A stretch of DNA of 64,000 nt. Origin: Rhizobium oryziradicis. GTDB lineage: Bacteria; Pseudomonadota; Alphaproteobacteria; Rhizobiales; Rhizobiaceae. The notes under the pieces are model-generated. The model was not told the DNA's origin and did not search any database. It saw nothing but the letters and a program-made list of their open reading frames with translations. Shown piece by piece: positions 10,601-19,417 of the stretch (position 1 is the stretch's first letter; the number at the start of each line of letters is the position of its first letter). The translations under genes and the position numbers were made by a program. The stretch is taken from NCBI RefSeq assembly GCF_001939045.1, contig NZ_MKIM01000031.1, forward strand, positions 124,001-188,000, written 5' to 3'.

Positions 10601-11388
10601 TGACCTTTGGTCTGCACACCCGGCTGGACGAAACCATTGCGCAGGTCACCTCCCGCATCAAGGCAGGCAATCTTTATATCAATCGCAATGTCATCGGTGC
10701 CGTGGTGGGTGTACAGCCATTTGGTGGGCGCGGCCTGTCTGGTACCGGGCCAAAGGCGGGCGGTCCGTTGTATCTTGGCAGGTTGGTCGAGACGGTGGTG
10801 CCGTCACAGCTCAAGGGTGAGGCCACAGCTGATCCCGGCTTGATTGCCTTTGCCGATTGGCTGGATGCCAAGGGCAAGGAGGCACAAGCGGCGCGCCATC
10901 TGCGCACGCTTTCAAAGCTCGGTCAGGTGCAGGAGATGCCCGGTCCTGTGGGGGAGCGCAACCTTTATCTGACACATCCGCGTGGACGGATTTTGCTGGT
11001 GCCAAAGACGCTGCAAGGCCTGTATGCGCAATTGGCAAGCGCGCTGGCCACCGGCAATTCGGCTTTGATTGACGCAACAGATGATCTGAAACCCGTGTTG
11101 CAAAGTCTGCCTGACAGTGTGAAGGCCCGTATTCAGGTTACTGAACGCGGTGGTTGGGCGGGGGCTGATCTCGCTGGTGCTCTGTTGGAAGCTTCAGGTG
11201 AGGAACTGATTGCCCTCAACAAAACCATTGCGGCGCTGCCCGGCCCACTGCTACTGGTGCAGGCAGCCGCGAGCGCCGAGATGGGCAAAAGCAATGCCTA
11301 TTGCCTCGACTGGTTGGTCGAGGAAGTGTCGATTTCCACCAACACGGCAGCGGCGGGCGGCAACGCCAGTTTGATGGCGATTGGATAG
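7672..11388 (+). CDS. putA: Bifunctional proline dehydrogenase / delta-1-pyrroline-5-carboxylate dehydrogenase
   Basis: Oxidises proline to glutamate in two FAD- and NAD-dependent steps at the membrane face. From the ATG at 7672 it is ~1238 residues. The PRODH barrel covers roughly residues 80-480 (LNIDAEEADRLELS and EFQCLHGMGEPLYDEV). The aldehyde dehydrogenase domain covers ~570-1040, with general base Glu ~817 (LVAETGGQNAM) and nucleophile Cys ~851 (SAGQRCSALR). A C-terminal ALDH-like tail follows. The N-terminus lacks the ribbon-helix-helix domain of enterobacterial PutA, so this is the long non-DNA-binding (type B) class, consistent with control by PutR. The frame extends to 7627, but MQQANFTQKL is the likelier start. 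Confidence 0.95.
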   Translation: MQQANFTQKLENETAAFTAFADFAPPIRAQSPLRVAITNAYRLPEPECIQALLEPATLPEDLKRATAATARRLITALRAKHKGTGVEGLVHEYSLSSQEGVALMCLAEALLRIPDDATRDALIRDKISEGDWKAHLGGGRSLFVNAATWGLVVTGKLTSTVNDRSLSKALTRLIARCGEPVIRRGVDMAMRMMGEQFVTGETIHEALKRAQRLEAKGFGYSYDMLGEAATTDADAKRYYRDYEAAIHAIGKASSGRGIYKGPGISIKLSALHPRYTRAKAAQVMGELLPKVKQLAVLAKQYDIGLNIDAEEADRLELSLDLLEELCLDPALNGWNGMGFVVQAYGKRCPYVLDFIIDLARRANRRIMVRLVKGAYWDAEIKRAQVDGLEDFPVFTRKIHTDVSYIACAKKLLAARDVIFPQFATHNAQTLATIYQLAGPDFEIGSYEFQCLHGMGEPLYDEVVGANKLDRPCRIYAPVGTHETLLAYLVRRLLENGANSSFVNRISDPNVSIDDLIADPADVVSAMPVPGEKHEKIAKPADIYGGRKNSGGLDLSNEAVLQALSDTLKSTALMAWEAKPLLLASTGEGPRTGEGSGRSVLNPGDHRDVVGTVVDATAEDAMQAVAEAGAQMQAWATTTPAHRAALLEKAADVMQERLPVLLGLIMREAGKSAPNAIAEVREAIDFLRYYAEQARLTLTEETKPLGPVVCISPWNFPLAIFTGQIAAALVAGNPVLAKPAEETPLIAAEAVRILHEVGVPVAALQLVLGDGRIGAALTSAPGVAGVMFTGSTEVAKLIQKELAGRLLPNGKPIPLVAETGGQNAMIVDSSALAEQVVADVIASAFDSAGQRCSALRVLCLQDDVADRTLTMLKGALHELSLGRTDMLATDIGPVISTDAKQIIERHIEAMRLKGKTVEQIGALAGTEHGTFVPPTIIEISSLAELSREVFGPVLHVLRYRRADMDRLIDQINATGYGLTFGLHTRLDETIAQVTSRIKAGNLYINRNVIGAVVGVQPFGGRGLSGTGPKAGGPLYLGRLVETVVPSQLKGEATADPGLIAFADWLDAKGKEAQAARHLRTLSKLGQVQEMPGPVGERNLYLTHPRGRILLVPKTLQGLYAQLASALATGNSALIDATDDLKPVLQSLPDSVKARIQVTERGGWAGADLAGALLEASGEELIALNKTIAALPGPLLLVQAAASAEMGKSNAYCLDWLVEEVSISTNTAAAGGNASLMAIG

Positions 11389-11400
11389 CGTAGGATATAG

Positions 11401-12636
11401 ATGACGGAGAAGAACATTGCCATCATCGGCGGCGGCCCGGCCGGGCTTATGGCGGCAGATGTTCTCTCCGGTCATGGTCATCGCGTGACCCTCTATGAGG
11501 CCATGCCGACCGTTGGGCGAAAATTCCTGCTGGCCGGCAAATCCGGCCTCAACATCACCCATTCCGAAGACTACCAAAATTTTGCCAATCGTTTTGGAGC
11601 GGCCAACGGGCGGTTGAAAGCTGCACTTGATGGCTTTACCCCGCAAGATGTGCGCGATTGGGCGCAAAGCCTTGGCACGGAAACCTTTGTTGGCAGTTCC
11701 GGCCGGGTTTTTCCCATTGTGATGAAGGCGTCGCCTTTGTTGCGCACCTTCATTCACCATCTGGAAGAGCGCGGTGTGGAAATTCGCACCCGTCATCGCT
11801 GGGCGGGGTTTGCGCATGGCGGCTACCGCTTTGAAACGCCGCTTGGCGACGAGATCATTCAGCCCCATGCCGTCCTTTTGGCATTGGGGGGTGCCAGCTG
11901 GCCCCGGCTGGGATCGGATGGGCAATGGGTGCCATGGCTCAGGCAGCAAGGCATTGCCGTAGACGATTTTCGCCCTGCCAATTGCGGTTTTGATGTTGAA
12001 TGGTCCACCCTTTTCAAAACCCGCTTTGCCGGTGAGCCGGTGAAATCGGTAACGCTTACATCGCCCCTCGGCACAACGCAGGGTGAGTTTGTCATCTCAA
12101 GCCATGGGGTTGAGGGCAGTTTGATTTATGCCCATGCCAGCGCCCTTCGCGATGGCTTGGAACGGAGCGGTAAGGCCGATCTGGTTCTGGACCTTGCGCC
12201 TGCCAAATCGCACGCGCGCCTTGCAGATGATCTCGCCCGCCAACCGGCAAAAGCCAGCTTTTCGACCCGGCTGCGCAAGGCCGCGCATCTGGATGGAGTG
12301 AAAGTGGCGCTGTTGCGTGAACGGGTACCGCAGATTGCGACGCTGGAGAGCAAGGCGCAGGCCGCATATATCAAGTCATTGCCGGTACCGCTTTTGCGCC
12401 CAAGGCCAATCGCGGAGGCAATTTCGTCTGCAGGCGGGGTTGCGTGGCATGATGTTGATGATGGCTATATGCTGCGCCAGCACCCCGGCCTGTTCGTGGC
12501 TGGAGAAATGCTGGATTGGGAGGCTCCCACCGGCGGCTACCTTCTCACCGCGTGTTTTGCCACGGGACGGGCGGCGGGTCGTTCTATGCTGAGATGGCTC
12601 AACAATGCCGCCGATCTCACCATTCAAGACGCTTGA
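11401..12636 (+). CDS. TIGR03862-type NAD(P)/FAD-dependent oxidoreductase (HI0933/YhiN-like)
   Basis: 411-residue flavoprotein. The N-terminal Rossmann dinucleotide motif is IIGGGPAGLMAADVL (residues ~8-22), followed by GRKFLLAGKSGLNITHSE, typical of the HI0933/BaiN-like family. The C-terminus has GEMLDWEAPTGGYLLTACFATGRAAG, the FAD-closing motif. The reaction is unknown; homologues are soluble and often annotated only as flavoproteins. It starts 12 bp after the putA stop, so it is probably co-transcribed with putA. Confidence 0.82.
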   Translation: MTEKNIAIIGGGPAGLMAADVLSGHGHRVTLYEAMPTVGRKFLLAGKSGLNITHSEDYQNFANRFGAANGRLKAALDGFTPQDVRDWAQSLGTETFVGSSGRVFPIVMKASPLLRTFIHHLEERGVEIRTRHRWAGFAHGGYRFETPLGDEIIQPHAVLLALGGASWPRLGSDGQWVPWLRQQGIAVDDFRPANCGFDVEWSTLFKTRFAGEPVKSVTLTSPLGTTQGEFVISSHGVEGSLIYAHASALRDGLERSGKADLVLDLAPAKSHARLADDLARQPAKASFSTRLRKAAHLDGVKVALLRERVPQIATLESKAQAAYIKSLPVPLLRPRPIAEAISSAGGVAWHDVDDGYMLRQHPGLFVAGEMLDWEAPTGGYLLTACFATGRAAGRSMLRWLNNAADLTIQDA

Positions 12637-13068
12637 TAGTCGTAAAATGTTTTCTGCATCGTGTGCGATATAGTTTGTGATAGTATTATTTGGATTGGCT
12701 TGCGCCACACTCTACTCCTACCGTTTAAACCCGTGAATATAGTCAACGTCGTTTCGGCGCAGGCGCGATACTTCTGTGTCGTCTTCTGACGACTGCCAGT
12801 TTTTGCGCTTTTTTTCGTTAGTGGTAGTGCAATAAAACAATGACTCAATTGGTATGTTAGCTCAATTTTAACCGGTAAGCGCCAAGATACAATCAGAGAA
12901 AGATGGTTGTATAGCGACAACCGCCACTCGTTAGACTACCCCTGCATGATGCGGAATGGTTTCACAAAAATTTAATATGATGCCGATGCGTTGCAAACGT
13001 TGCGGGCGCTCTCGCGTGGTTCTTTGACTGCTTTGAGGGGGTTTGTGCCAGGATAGTGGAGTAGAACT
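12637..13068. other. Intergenic region upstream of the chemotaxis operon
   Basis: 432 bp, AT-rich relative to its flanks, with no convincing gene. It holds GTCGTC-ttct-GACGAC (12778-12793), a small inverted repeat, and a GTGGAG ribosome-binding site just before the TTG at 13069. It must contain the promoter of the downstream che cluster; I could not identify a specific sigma-factor motif. Confidence 0.5.
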
Positions 13069-14193
13069 TTGAAAGTTGTTCTGATCGACGACAGCCGCTC
13101 TGTGCTTTTGGCGCTGCGTCACGAGCTTGAGCAGCTTGACGATGTTCACGTCCACGCGTTTGAAGATCCGGAACAGGCTGTTGTGGAATGCTCCAAGCAG
13201 AATTTTGATCTGGTTCTGGTTGATTACAACATGCCCAGGCTCACGGGTATTGATGTGATCAGGGCGCTGCGTGCCATGCCTGCCTATGATCTGGTGTCGA
13301 TTGTCATGATCACCTCGGAGACCGAACGGCTCTTGAAGGTGAGCGCAATTGAGGCCGGGGCAACGGACTTTCTGCAAAAGCCGATTGATATGGTTGAGCT
13401 GAAGGCCCGTGTCAAAAACCTGATGAATTTGCGCCGTGCGCATCTGGAACTGGCAGACCGGGCGGAAGGCCTTGTGGCTGTTGTTCATGCAAAATCGGTG
13501 GAACTGGCCGCCAGCGAGGAAGAGATTATCTGGCGTTTGGCCCGCGCGATTGAATATCGCGATGGTGCAACGGGTGATCATGTCTCGCGGGTGGCGCAAA
13601 TTGCCCTTTTGATTGCGCAGGACCTCAATCTGGATCCAGACCTTTGCCGCAGGATTTATCTCGCCGCACCGTTGCATGATATCGGCAAGATTGGCATTCC
13701 AGATGATATCTTGGCAAAGCCGGGCCATCTGACGGCTGCAGAACGCGATATCATGCGCCAGCATGTCGAAATCGGCGTTAAAATTCTCGAAAATGGTACC
13801 TCGGATCTTTTGCTGGTGGCCGAGCGCATCGCCGGTGGCCACCATGAGAGATGGGATGGTTGCGGCTATCCAAAGGGATTGTCCGGAGAGGATATCCCGA
13901 TTGAGGCGCGGATTGTTTCTCTCGCAGATGTGTTCGATGCCTTGTGCTCGCCCAGGCCCTACAAGGCCGCCTGGTCGCCGCATGACGCTTTGGTGCATAT
14001 TTTCCGTGAGAAGGGTCATCATTTTGATCCGGCCTGTGTCGATGCTTTTGAGCGGCAATGGGCCAAGATTTCCGCAATCATGGCAACTCACGAAGATCTG
14101 TCCGTAAAATTGCGCATTGCTGCCACGCCACCCCTTTCAAAGGATCAACATCCCGCACCACACCCTCAATATGCAGGGAGAGGACGTTCATGA
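13069..14193 (+). CDS. Response regulator with HD-GYP c-di-GMP phosphodiesterase domain
   Basis: 374 residues. An N-terminal receiver domain has DDS at 7-9, phospho-acceptor Asp ~52 in LVDYNMP, and Lys in LQKPID. An HD-GYP domain follows with HDIGK at ~203-207, the GYP motif in CGYPKG at ~266-268, and the HHERWDG and SLADVFDAL elements. All metal and GYP residues look intact, so it should hydrolyse cyclic-di-GMP when phosphorylated. It is the first gene of the che cluster and overlaps the STAS gene by ATGA, so CheA of this operon is its likely kinase. The start is TTG, supported by GTGGAG seven bases upstream; no ATG fits. That may keep expression low. Confidence 0.88.
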   Translation: MKVVLIDDSRSVLLALRHELEQLDDVHVHAFEDPEQAVVECSKQNFDLVLVDYNMPRLTGIDVIRALRAMPAYDLVSIVMITSETERLLKVSAIEAGATDFLQKPIDMVELKARVKNLMNLRRAHLELADRAEGLVAVVHAKSVELAASEEEIIWRLARAIEYRDGATGDHVSRVAQIALLIAQDLNLDPDLCRRIYLAAPLHDIGKIGIPDDILAKPGHLTAAERDIMRQHVEIGVKILENGTSDLLLVAERIAGGHHERWDGCGYPKGLSGEDIPIEARIVSLADVFDALCSPRPYKAAWSPHDALVHIFREKGHHFDPACVDAFERQWAKISAIMATHEDLSVKLRIAATPPLSKDQHPAPHPQYAGRGRS

Positions 14194-14519
14194 CATTGAC
14201 CGCCAAGATTTCAGAAACTGTCGCACTGCCATCTGTGCTCACCATTCGGACCGTGCAAATCACCAAGGATGCGGTTCTTGCGGGATTTTCCGCAGCCGAG
14301 AGTATCGTGCTGGATGTGCCGCAGGACGCTGACTGCGACTTGAGTTTTATTCAAGTGGTTGAATCAGCGCGCCTGTTTGCACAATCAGAGGAAAAAGAGA
14401 TCACCTTGCTGCGGCCAGCAAGCGGTGGATTGCTCGCGGTTCTCGAGCGTGGCGGATTTTTGACGGACATAGATCCGTCTGATCGATTTTTTTGGTTGCA
14501 TGAAAGGCACATACAATGA
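14190..14519 (+). CDS. STAS domain protein of the chemotaxis cluster
   Basis: 109 residues starting at the ATG overlapping the preceding stop (ATGA), with GGGAGAGG upstream. The core (SIVLDVPQDADCDLSFIQVV, then ITLLRPASGGLLAVLERGGF) has the strand-helix rhythm of anti-sigma-antagonist (STAS) domains. Similar small STAS proteins occur between response regulators and CheA in alphaproteobacterial che operons. Their exact role is not settled; they may act in partner switching or scaffolding. It also overlaps cheY by four bases. Confidence 0.7.
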   Translation: MTLTAKISETVALPSVLTIRTVQITKDAVLAGFSAAESIVLDVPQDADCDLSFIQVVESARLFAQSEEKEITLLRPASGGLLAVLERGGFLTDIDPSDRFFWLHERHIQ

Positions 14520-14884
14520 CCGCAAATATCCTCACTGTCGACGATTCTGCCAGCATTCGGATGACGACAAAGATTGCCCTGACCAATGCTGGCTACAAGG
14601 TGACAGAGGCCGTCGACGGCCTCGATGGACTGAACAAAGCAAAATCGGCACAGTTTGATTTGATTGTCACCGATTTGAACATGCCGAATATGAACGGTTT
14701 GGCCATGATTGAAGCCTTGCGCAAATCGCCTGCGCACACGGGCATTCCGATCATCTTTCTGACCACGGAGTCGGATGCGGCGATGAAGACGCGGGCAAAA
14801 GCCGCAGGTGCCACGGGCTGGATCACCAAGCCCTTTGATGCTGATCAGCTTGTCAAAATTGCGCGAAAGGTTTTGGGCAAATGA
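14516..14884 (+). CDS. cheY: CheY-like single-domain response regulator
   Basis: 122 residues, receiver domain only. Acidic pocket DD at 9-10, phospho-acceptor Asp 53 in VTDLNMPNMNG, Thr in FLTTESD and Lys in ITKPFDADQ are all present. It should take phosphate from the CheA encoded next (4-bp ATGA overlap on both sides). The target may be the flagellar motor or another output. The cluster has no CheZ, so a second acceptor, perhaps the HD-GYP regulator, could act as sink. Confidence 0.88.
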   Translation: MTANILTVDDSASIRMTTKIALTNAGYKVTEAVDGLDGLNKAKSAQFDLIVTDLNMPNMNGLAMIEALRKSPAHTGIPIIFLTTESDAAMKTRAKAAGATGWITKPFDADQLVKIARKVLGK

Positions 14885-16902
14885 CCAATCTGGATCCCAT
14901 TCAGGTTTTTAGGACGGAAGCGGCCGAGCTGTTCGAGCAGATTGAGGGCGGTCTGCTTGACCTGTTGCATGACCTCTCCAATCAGGATCAGATCGACGCG
15001 GTGTTTCGCGGCCTTCACACCCTGAAGGGATCCGGGGCCATGTTTGGCTTTGAAGCTCTTGCAGCTTTTACCCATCATTGCGAAACGGCTTTTGATCGGG
15101 TGCGCAAAGGTGAAGTGCCAGCGACAGCCGAGCTTGTCGCAGCGGTTCTGGATGCCCAGGACCATATGAAATCTCTGGTCGCCACGCCAAATGGTGATCA
15201 TGAGATGGCGGGCGATGTGCTTTTGGCCAAATTGCAGGCAGCCGTTGGCGCAGGCGGTGCCCATCATCATGCACCCACTGCTGCCCCGCAGCCTGCAGCT
15301 GTTGCCGCTGAGGCGGCTCCAAATGGCGCAACGGTTTGGACTTTGGTCTTCCGTCTCCCGATGAATTCCATGGTCAACGGCACAAACCCGCTGGGTTTGC
15401 TGGATGAATTGCGCGAGCTGGGCGAGTGCAAGGTCGTTGCCGACAAATCCAAGATTCCTGACCTCGACAGTTTGACGCCGCAAGAACTTTATCTGGGCTG
15501 GACTGTGACATTGACCACGGACAAGCCAAAATCCGATATCGAAGATGTGTTTATCTTCGTGATGGATGATATGGAGATCGCGCTGACACAGGCGCGTGCC
15601 GATGCGCCAGAGGCTGACGTGGTGGCACCTGTTGTTGCAGCACCGCCGGTTGCCGCTGTTCAGCAAAAATCAGCCCCAGCCCCGACTGCGGCTTCCGCGC
15701 CGGTTGATGCCAAGCATGCCAAGCCCGCGGCAGAGAATGTGCGTGTCCCGGCAGAACGCCTGGATGAATTGATGGATCGCGTTGGAGAACTGGTGATTGC
15801 CCAGTCTCGTCTGTCGCAATTGGCAGGCTCAAGCGCCGACATCATGCTGCGGTCGGTCTCGGAAGATGTCGAGCGTCTGTCTGGTGAATTGCGTGACACG
15901 ATGATGGTGCTGCGGATGGTGCCGGTTGGCAGCCTGTTTACCCGCTTCCGTCGTCTTGTGCATGATCTGGCGCGTGAAACCGGCAAAATCATTGAATTGC
16001 AAACCGAAGGTGAAACCACGGAAGTGGACAAGACCGTGATCGAGCGCCTTGCCGACCCGCTGGTGCATCTGGTGCGCAACTCCATCGACCACGGCCTTGA
16101 AATGCCGCAGGATCGTTTGGCGGCGGGCAAGCCGGAGACGGGCAAGGTTACATTGCTGGCCCGTCAATCGGGCGGTGAGGTGATCATCACCATCAAGGAC
16201 GACGGACGCGGTATCAACCGTGAGCGTGTGCGTGCCAAGGCAGAATCCTCCGGTATCATTCAGCCAGGCGCGCAGCTGATGGATCAGGAGCTGTTACAGC
16301 TGATTTTCCAGCCCGGTTTTTCCACGGCCCAGCAGATCACCAATCTTTCCGGCCGTGGTGTTGGCATGGACGTGGTGAAGAAAACGGTCGAAGCCCTGCG
16401 TGGCGTTATCGATGTGCGCAGTGAGGAAGGCAAGGGGTCCGAAATCTCGCTTCGCATTCCGCTGACGCTGGCGATTATTGATGGTTTGTTGGTGCGCGTC
16501 GGCACCGGCTGCTACGTCATTCCGCTGTCGGCGGTTGAGGAATGCCTCGAGCTGTCGATTGAAGATGATCTGAGATCGCGCGGTCGCAGCTTTATCTCGC
16601 TGCGCGATAGCTTAGTTCCATTCCTTCGCTTGCGCGACATGTTCCGCACCGGAACGCAACCCGACCCTTATCAGAAGGTCGTTGTTATCTCGACCGGCAA
16701 TGAGCGGGTTGGCCTGGTGGTTGATCAGATCATCGGCGACCATCAGACGGTCATCAAGGCCATGTCGAGGCTGCACCACGATGTGGTGACCTTCTCGGGG
16801 GCCACCATTCTCGGCGACGGCAGTGTGGCACTGATTCTGGATGTCACCAATCTGGTCAGTATCGGCCAACAGCAGGAGGCGCAATTGCGGATAGCAGGAT
16901 GA
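14881..16902 (+). CDS. cheA: Chemotaxis histidine kinase CheA
   Basis: 673 residues with the full CheA layout. The HPt domain carries phospho-His 46 in RGLHTLKGSG. A P2-like segment and an Ala/Pro-rich linker (~250-285) follow, then the P3 dimerisation helices (VPAERLDELMDRVGELVIAQ). The HATPase has HLVRNSIDHGLE, DDGRGINRE and GRGVGMDVV. A CheW-like P5 domain closes the protein. Catalytic residues appear intact. It overlaps cheY and cheW by ATGA junctions, implying translational coupling and fixed stoichiometry of the array core. Confidence 0.95.
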   Translation: MTNLDPIQVFRTEAAELFEQIEGGLLDLLHDLSNQDQIDAVFRGLHTLKGSGAMFGFEALAAFTHHCETAFDRVRKGEVPATAELVAAVLDAQDHMKSLVATPNGDHEMAGDVLLAKLQAAVGAGGAHHHAPTAAPQPAAVAAEAAPNGATVWTLVFRLPMNSMVNGTNPLGLLDELRELGECKVVADKSKIPDLDSLTPQELYLGWTVTLTTDKPKSDIEDVFIFVMDDMEIALTQARADAPEADVVAPVVAAPPVAAVQQKSAPAPTAASAPVDAKHAKPAAENVRVPAERLDELMDRVGELVIAQSRLSQLAGSSADIMLRSVSEDVERLSGELRDTMMVLRMVPVGSLFTRFRRLVHDLARETGKIIELQTEGETTEVDKTVIERLADPLVHLVRNSIDHGLEMPQDRLAAGKPETGKVTLLARQSGGEVIITIKDDGRGINRERVRAKAESSGIIQPGAQLMDQELLQLIFQPGFSTAQQITNLSGRGVGMDVVKKTVEALRGVIDVRSEEGKGSEISLRIPLTLAIIDGLLVRVGTGCYVIPLSAVEECLELSIEDDLRSRGRSFISLRDSLVPFLRLRDMFRTGTQPDPYQKVVVISTGNERVGLVVDQIIGDHQTVIKAMSRLHHDVVTFSGATILGDGSVALILDVTNLVSIGQQQEAQLRIAG

Positions 16903-17423
16903 GTGTTGTACCCACAATGAGCGATTTTCAAAACCTCTGGCATGGCCGTGACGATCTGGCTGTGTTGACCTTCAATCTCAATGGCGAAACCTTTGCCATT
17001 GAAGCGGTGACGGTGCAGGAGATCATCGATCTCTTGCCGGAAACCAAAGTGCCGGGTGCCAAGCCATTTGTCTCCAGCGTCATCAACTTTCGCGGCAAGG
17101 TTATTCCGCTTGCCGATATTCGGCTGGCTTTCGGCATGGAGGCAACCGAGCCGACCATTGATAGCCGGATCATTGTGATCGAACTGGAACTTGACGGCGA
17201 ACTTGCACTGACAGGGATCCGCACCGATCGCGTTTTTGAAGTGACCACTTTGATGCGCTCTGCCAGCGAGCCTGCTCCCCGCGTCGGTATGCGCTGGCGC
17301 GCTGATTACATTGAATGCCTGGTGAAGCGCGATGGAGAATTCATCATTCTTCCGAACCTTCAGGCCATTTTCGGCGGGTCTGATCAACGTGCGGGGCTGC
17401 CCGCATCCACACAGCAAAATTGA
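16899..17423 (+). CDS. cheW: Chemotaxis coupling protein CheW (first copy)
   Basis: Up to 174 residues. The CheW fold is shown by [20 protein letters not shown] near the start, [20 protein letters not shown] in the middle and [15 protein letters not shown] near the end. It bridges MCP tips and the CheA P5 domain. The ATG at 16899 overlaps the cheA stop; an in-frame ATG at 16917 (MSDFQNLW) is an alternative. It overlaps the following MCP frame by four bases if that gene starts at 17420. Confidence 0.92.
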   Translation: MSVVPTMSDFQNLWHGRDDLAVLTFNLNGETFAIEAVTVQEIIDLLPETKVPGAKPFVSSVINFRGKVIPLADIRLAFGMEATEPTIDSRIIVIELELDGELALTGIRTDRVFEVTTLMRSASEPAPRVGMRWRADYIECLVKRDGEFIILPNLQAIFGGSDQRAGLPASTQQN

Positions 17424-17431
17424 GGCTGACT

Positions 17432-19126
17432 ATGCGCTTTACCATTAAACTCAAACTGGCACTGGCCTTCGGTTTTGTTGTCGTCCTGCTCGTTTGCAGC
17501 TCATTCTTAGGCATTCGTAGCCTCGGGTCTCTCAACGATGCCATGGGCGATGCGCTGGAAGGTCCCGTTGATCGTTTGCGCCTTGCGCAGGTGCTTCAGC
17601 TGGAGCAGTTGCAACAGATCCGCCAGCAAAAGAACCTCTTGCTGGCTGAAACACAAGATGAGCGCGCGGGCAATATTGCCAAGAGCAAAGAGGCGCGCGC
17701 CAGCTTTGACGAGGCGTTTTCCGCAGTCACGGCAAAGGCGACGGCGGCTGGACGGGTTGTCTGGGATCGCTTGAATGCCTTGGAAACGGATTTCCGCAAG
17801 CAGGATGACCAAATTCAAAATCTGGTTCTGGCGGGCGATGGTGCCGGCGCGTTGAAACTTTCCAATGGTGAAAATCGTAAACTTGTGAATGAAATTGACA
17901 AAGCTCTCTCCGAGATCGTAGCGCTTGAACAGAGCCGTTTGCGTGATGCCGAGGCAGCCGGTGACGCTGAGTATGGCAAAACAAGCACGATGTTGATCGG
18001 CTTGTCGGCGGCGGCGTCGATTATCGCGATCATCGCGGCAATCTGGATTGTGATAAGCGTAACCAGCGGTATCAATCGCGCCGTGATTGCGGTGCGCAAA
18101 GTGTCGGATGGTGATTTGACCGAATTTGCAGAGATCCGCTCGCGCGACGAGATCGGGACCCTGTTGGAATATGTCAACACCATGGTTGAGCGCTTGCGCG
18201 GCGTTGTAGGGGATGCGCTTGCCGCATCGGACAACGTGTCGTCTGGCAGCCAGCAGTTGTCCTCTGGCTCCGAGCAATTGTCGCAAGGTGCCACCGAGCA
18301 GGCCTCCAGCACTGAAGAAGCCTCGGCTTCGATGGAAGAAATGGCCGCCAACATCCGCCAGAATGCCGACAATGCAGCGCAGACCGAAAAGATTGCCCGT
18401 CAGTCTTCCAAGGATGCCGAAGCCTCTGGCGAAGCGGTTGCCCGTGCTGTTGGTGCCATGCGCACCATTGCCGATAAAATCTCGATCGTGCAGGAAATTG
18501 CCCGCCAGACCGACCTGCTCGCTTTGAATGCGGCTGTGGAAGCAGCGCGCGCTGGCGAACATGGCAAAGGCTTTGCGGTGGTGGCCTCCGAAGTGCGCAA
18601 GCTGGCCGAACGCTCACAGGCTGCTGCTGCCGAAATCAGCACGCTGTCGGGTGAAACCGTGCAGGTGGCAACACAGGCAGGCGATATGCTGAACCGTCTG
18701 GTGCCAGATATTCGCAAGACCGCAGAACTGATTTCTGAAATCTCGGCTGCCTGCCGTGAGCAGGACATCGGGGCCAACCAGATCAATGAAGCTATTCAGC
18801 AGCTTGACAAGGTAACCCAGCAGAATGCTGGCGCTTCGGAAGAAATGTCGGCGACATCTGAAGAACTGGCCGCTCAGGCTGAAGAGCTGCAAGCGTCCAT
18901 TGCCTTCTTCAAGGTTGATGGTGCGCATGAGAAAAAAGCGCCTGCTCGCTCGGCTCAGACCGGACGGGTGTCGGCCCAATCAATGACAAAGGCTCCTGCA
19001 TCGAACCGCAGGCCAGCGGCTGCGCAAACGGTAAGTGCCCAACAGGCACGCGCCAAGGGGTTTGCACTCAATCTGTCCATGGGTGGCCCAGACGACGAAG
19101 ACAATGATTTCCGCCAAAGCGCGTAA
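17432..19126 (+). CDS. Methyl-accepting chemotaxis protein (MCP 1)
   Basis: About 564 residues. [20 protein letters not shown] is a cytoplasmic tip plus TM1, followed by a ~160-residue helical periplasmic domain of the four-helix-bundle type, and TM2 near [17 protein letters not shown]. One HAMP domain follows, then a long signalling coiled coil with the hairpin tip [20 protein letters not shown]. Methylatable Glu/Gln pairs are plentiful. The C-terminus ends [17 protein letters not shown], a tail shared with the next two MCPs; no NWETF-type CheR-docking pentapeptide is present. A start at 17420 (MRLTMRF) is also possible. Confidence 0.92.
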   Translation: MRFTIKLKLALAFGFVVVLLVCSSFLGIRSLGSLNDAMGDALEGPVDRLRLAQVLQLEQLQQIRQQKNLLLAETQDERAGNIAKSKEARASFDEAFSAVTAKATAAGRVVWDRLNALETDFRKQDDQIQNLVLAGDGAGALKLSNGENRKLVNEIDKALSEIVALEQSRLRDAEAAGDAEYGKTSTMLIGLSAAASIIAIIAAIWIVISVTSGINRAVIAVRKVSDGDLTEFAEIRSRDEIGTLLEYVNTMVERLRGVVGDALAASDNVSSGSQQLSSGSEQLSQGATEQASSTEEASASMEEMAANIRQNADNAAQTEKIARQSSKDAEASGEAVARAVGAMRTIADKISIVQEIARQTDLLALNAAVEAARAGEHGKGFAVVASEVRKLAERSQAAAAEISTLSGETVQVATQAGDMLNRLVPDIRKTAELISEISAACREQDIGANQINEAIQQLDKVTQQNAGASEEMSATSEELAAQAEELQASIAFFKVDGAHEKKAPARSAQTGRVSAQSMTKAPASNRRPAAAQTVSAQQARAKGFALNLSMGGPDDEDNDFRQSA

Positions 19127-19210
19127 TATTTGACAACGGATCTGGCATCTTCGGTTGTCAGATCCCCTGCGGGTGAATGAGATCGCTGCGTAGAACACTT
19201 CGGAAATTGA

Positions 19211-19243
19211 ACAAGGTGCATTGCTTAGACCTTGGTCTTTTTT
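19211..19243 (+). terminator. Possible weak terminator after MCP 1
   Basis: CAAGGT (19212-19217) pairs with ACCTTG (19229-19234) and is followed by a six-T run (19238-19243). The 290-bp gap before the next MCP suggests that gene also has its own promoter, so readthrough may be partial. Confidence 0.35.
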
Positions 19244-19417
19244 GAATGAAATAGCTCTAAATGCCGCGCGGATGGAAAATGAACAGGTGATTACACCTGT
19301 TTTCAAACCGCTTTTGCCTTCTCGACGCGAAACAATGGCCCTTTGTGGTGCCGTTTCCAGCTGAAAGGTCAGCATCCCAGCTCATATAAGTTCACTCGTA
19401 TTGAAGGACATCGACCC

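Noticed and set aside
12624-12920. 98-codon minus-strand ORF downstream of the flavoprotein gene
   Set aside because: No family pattern or ribosome-binding site, and it overlaps the end of the convergent flavoprotein gene and the che promoter region.
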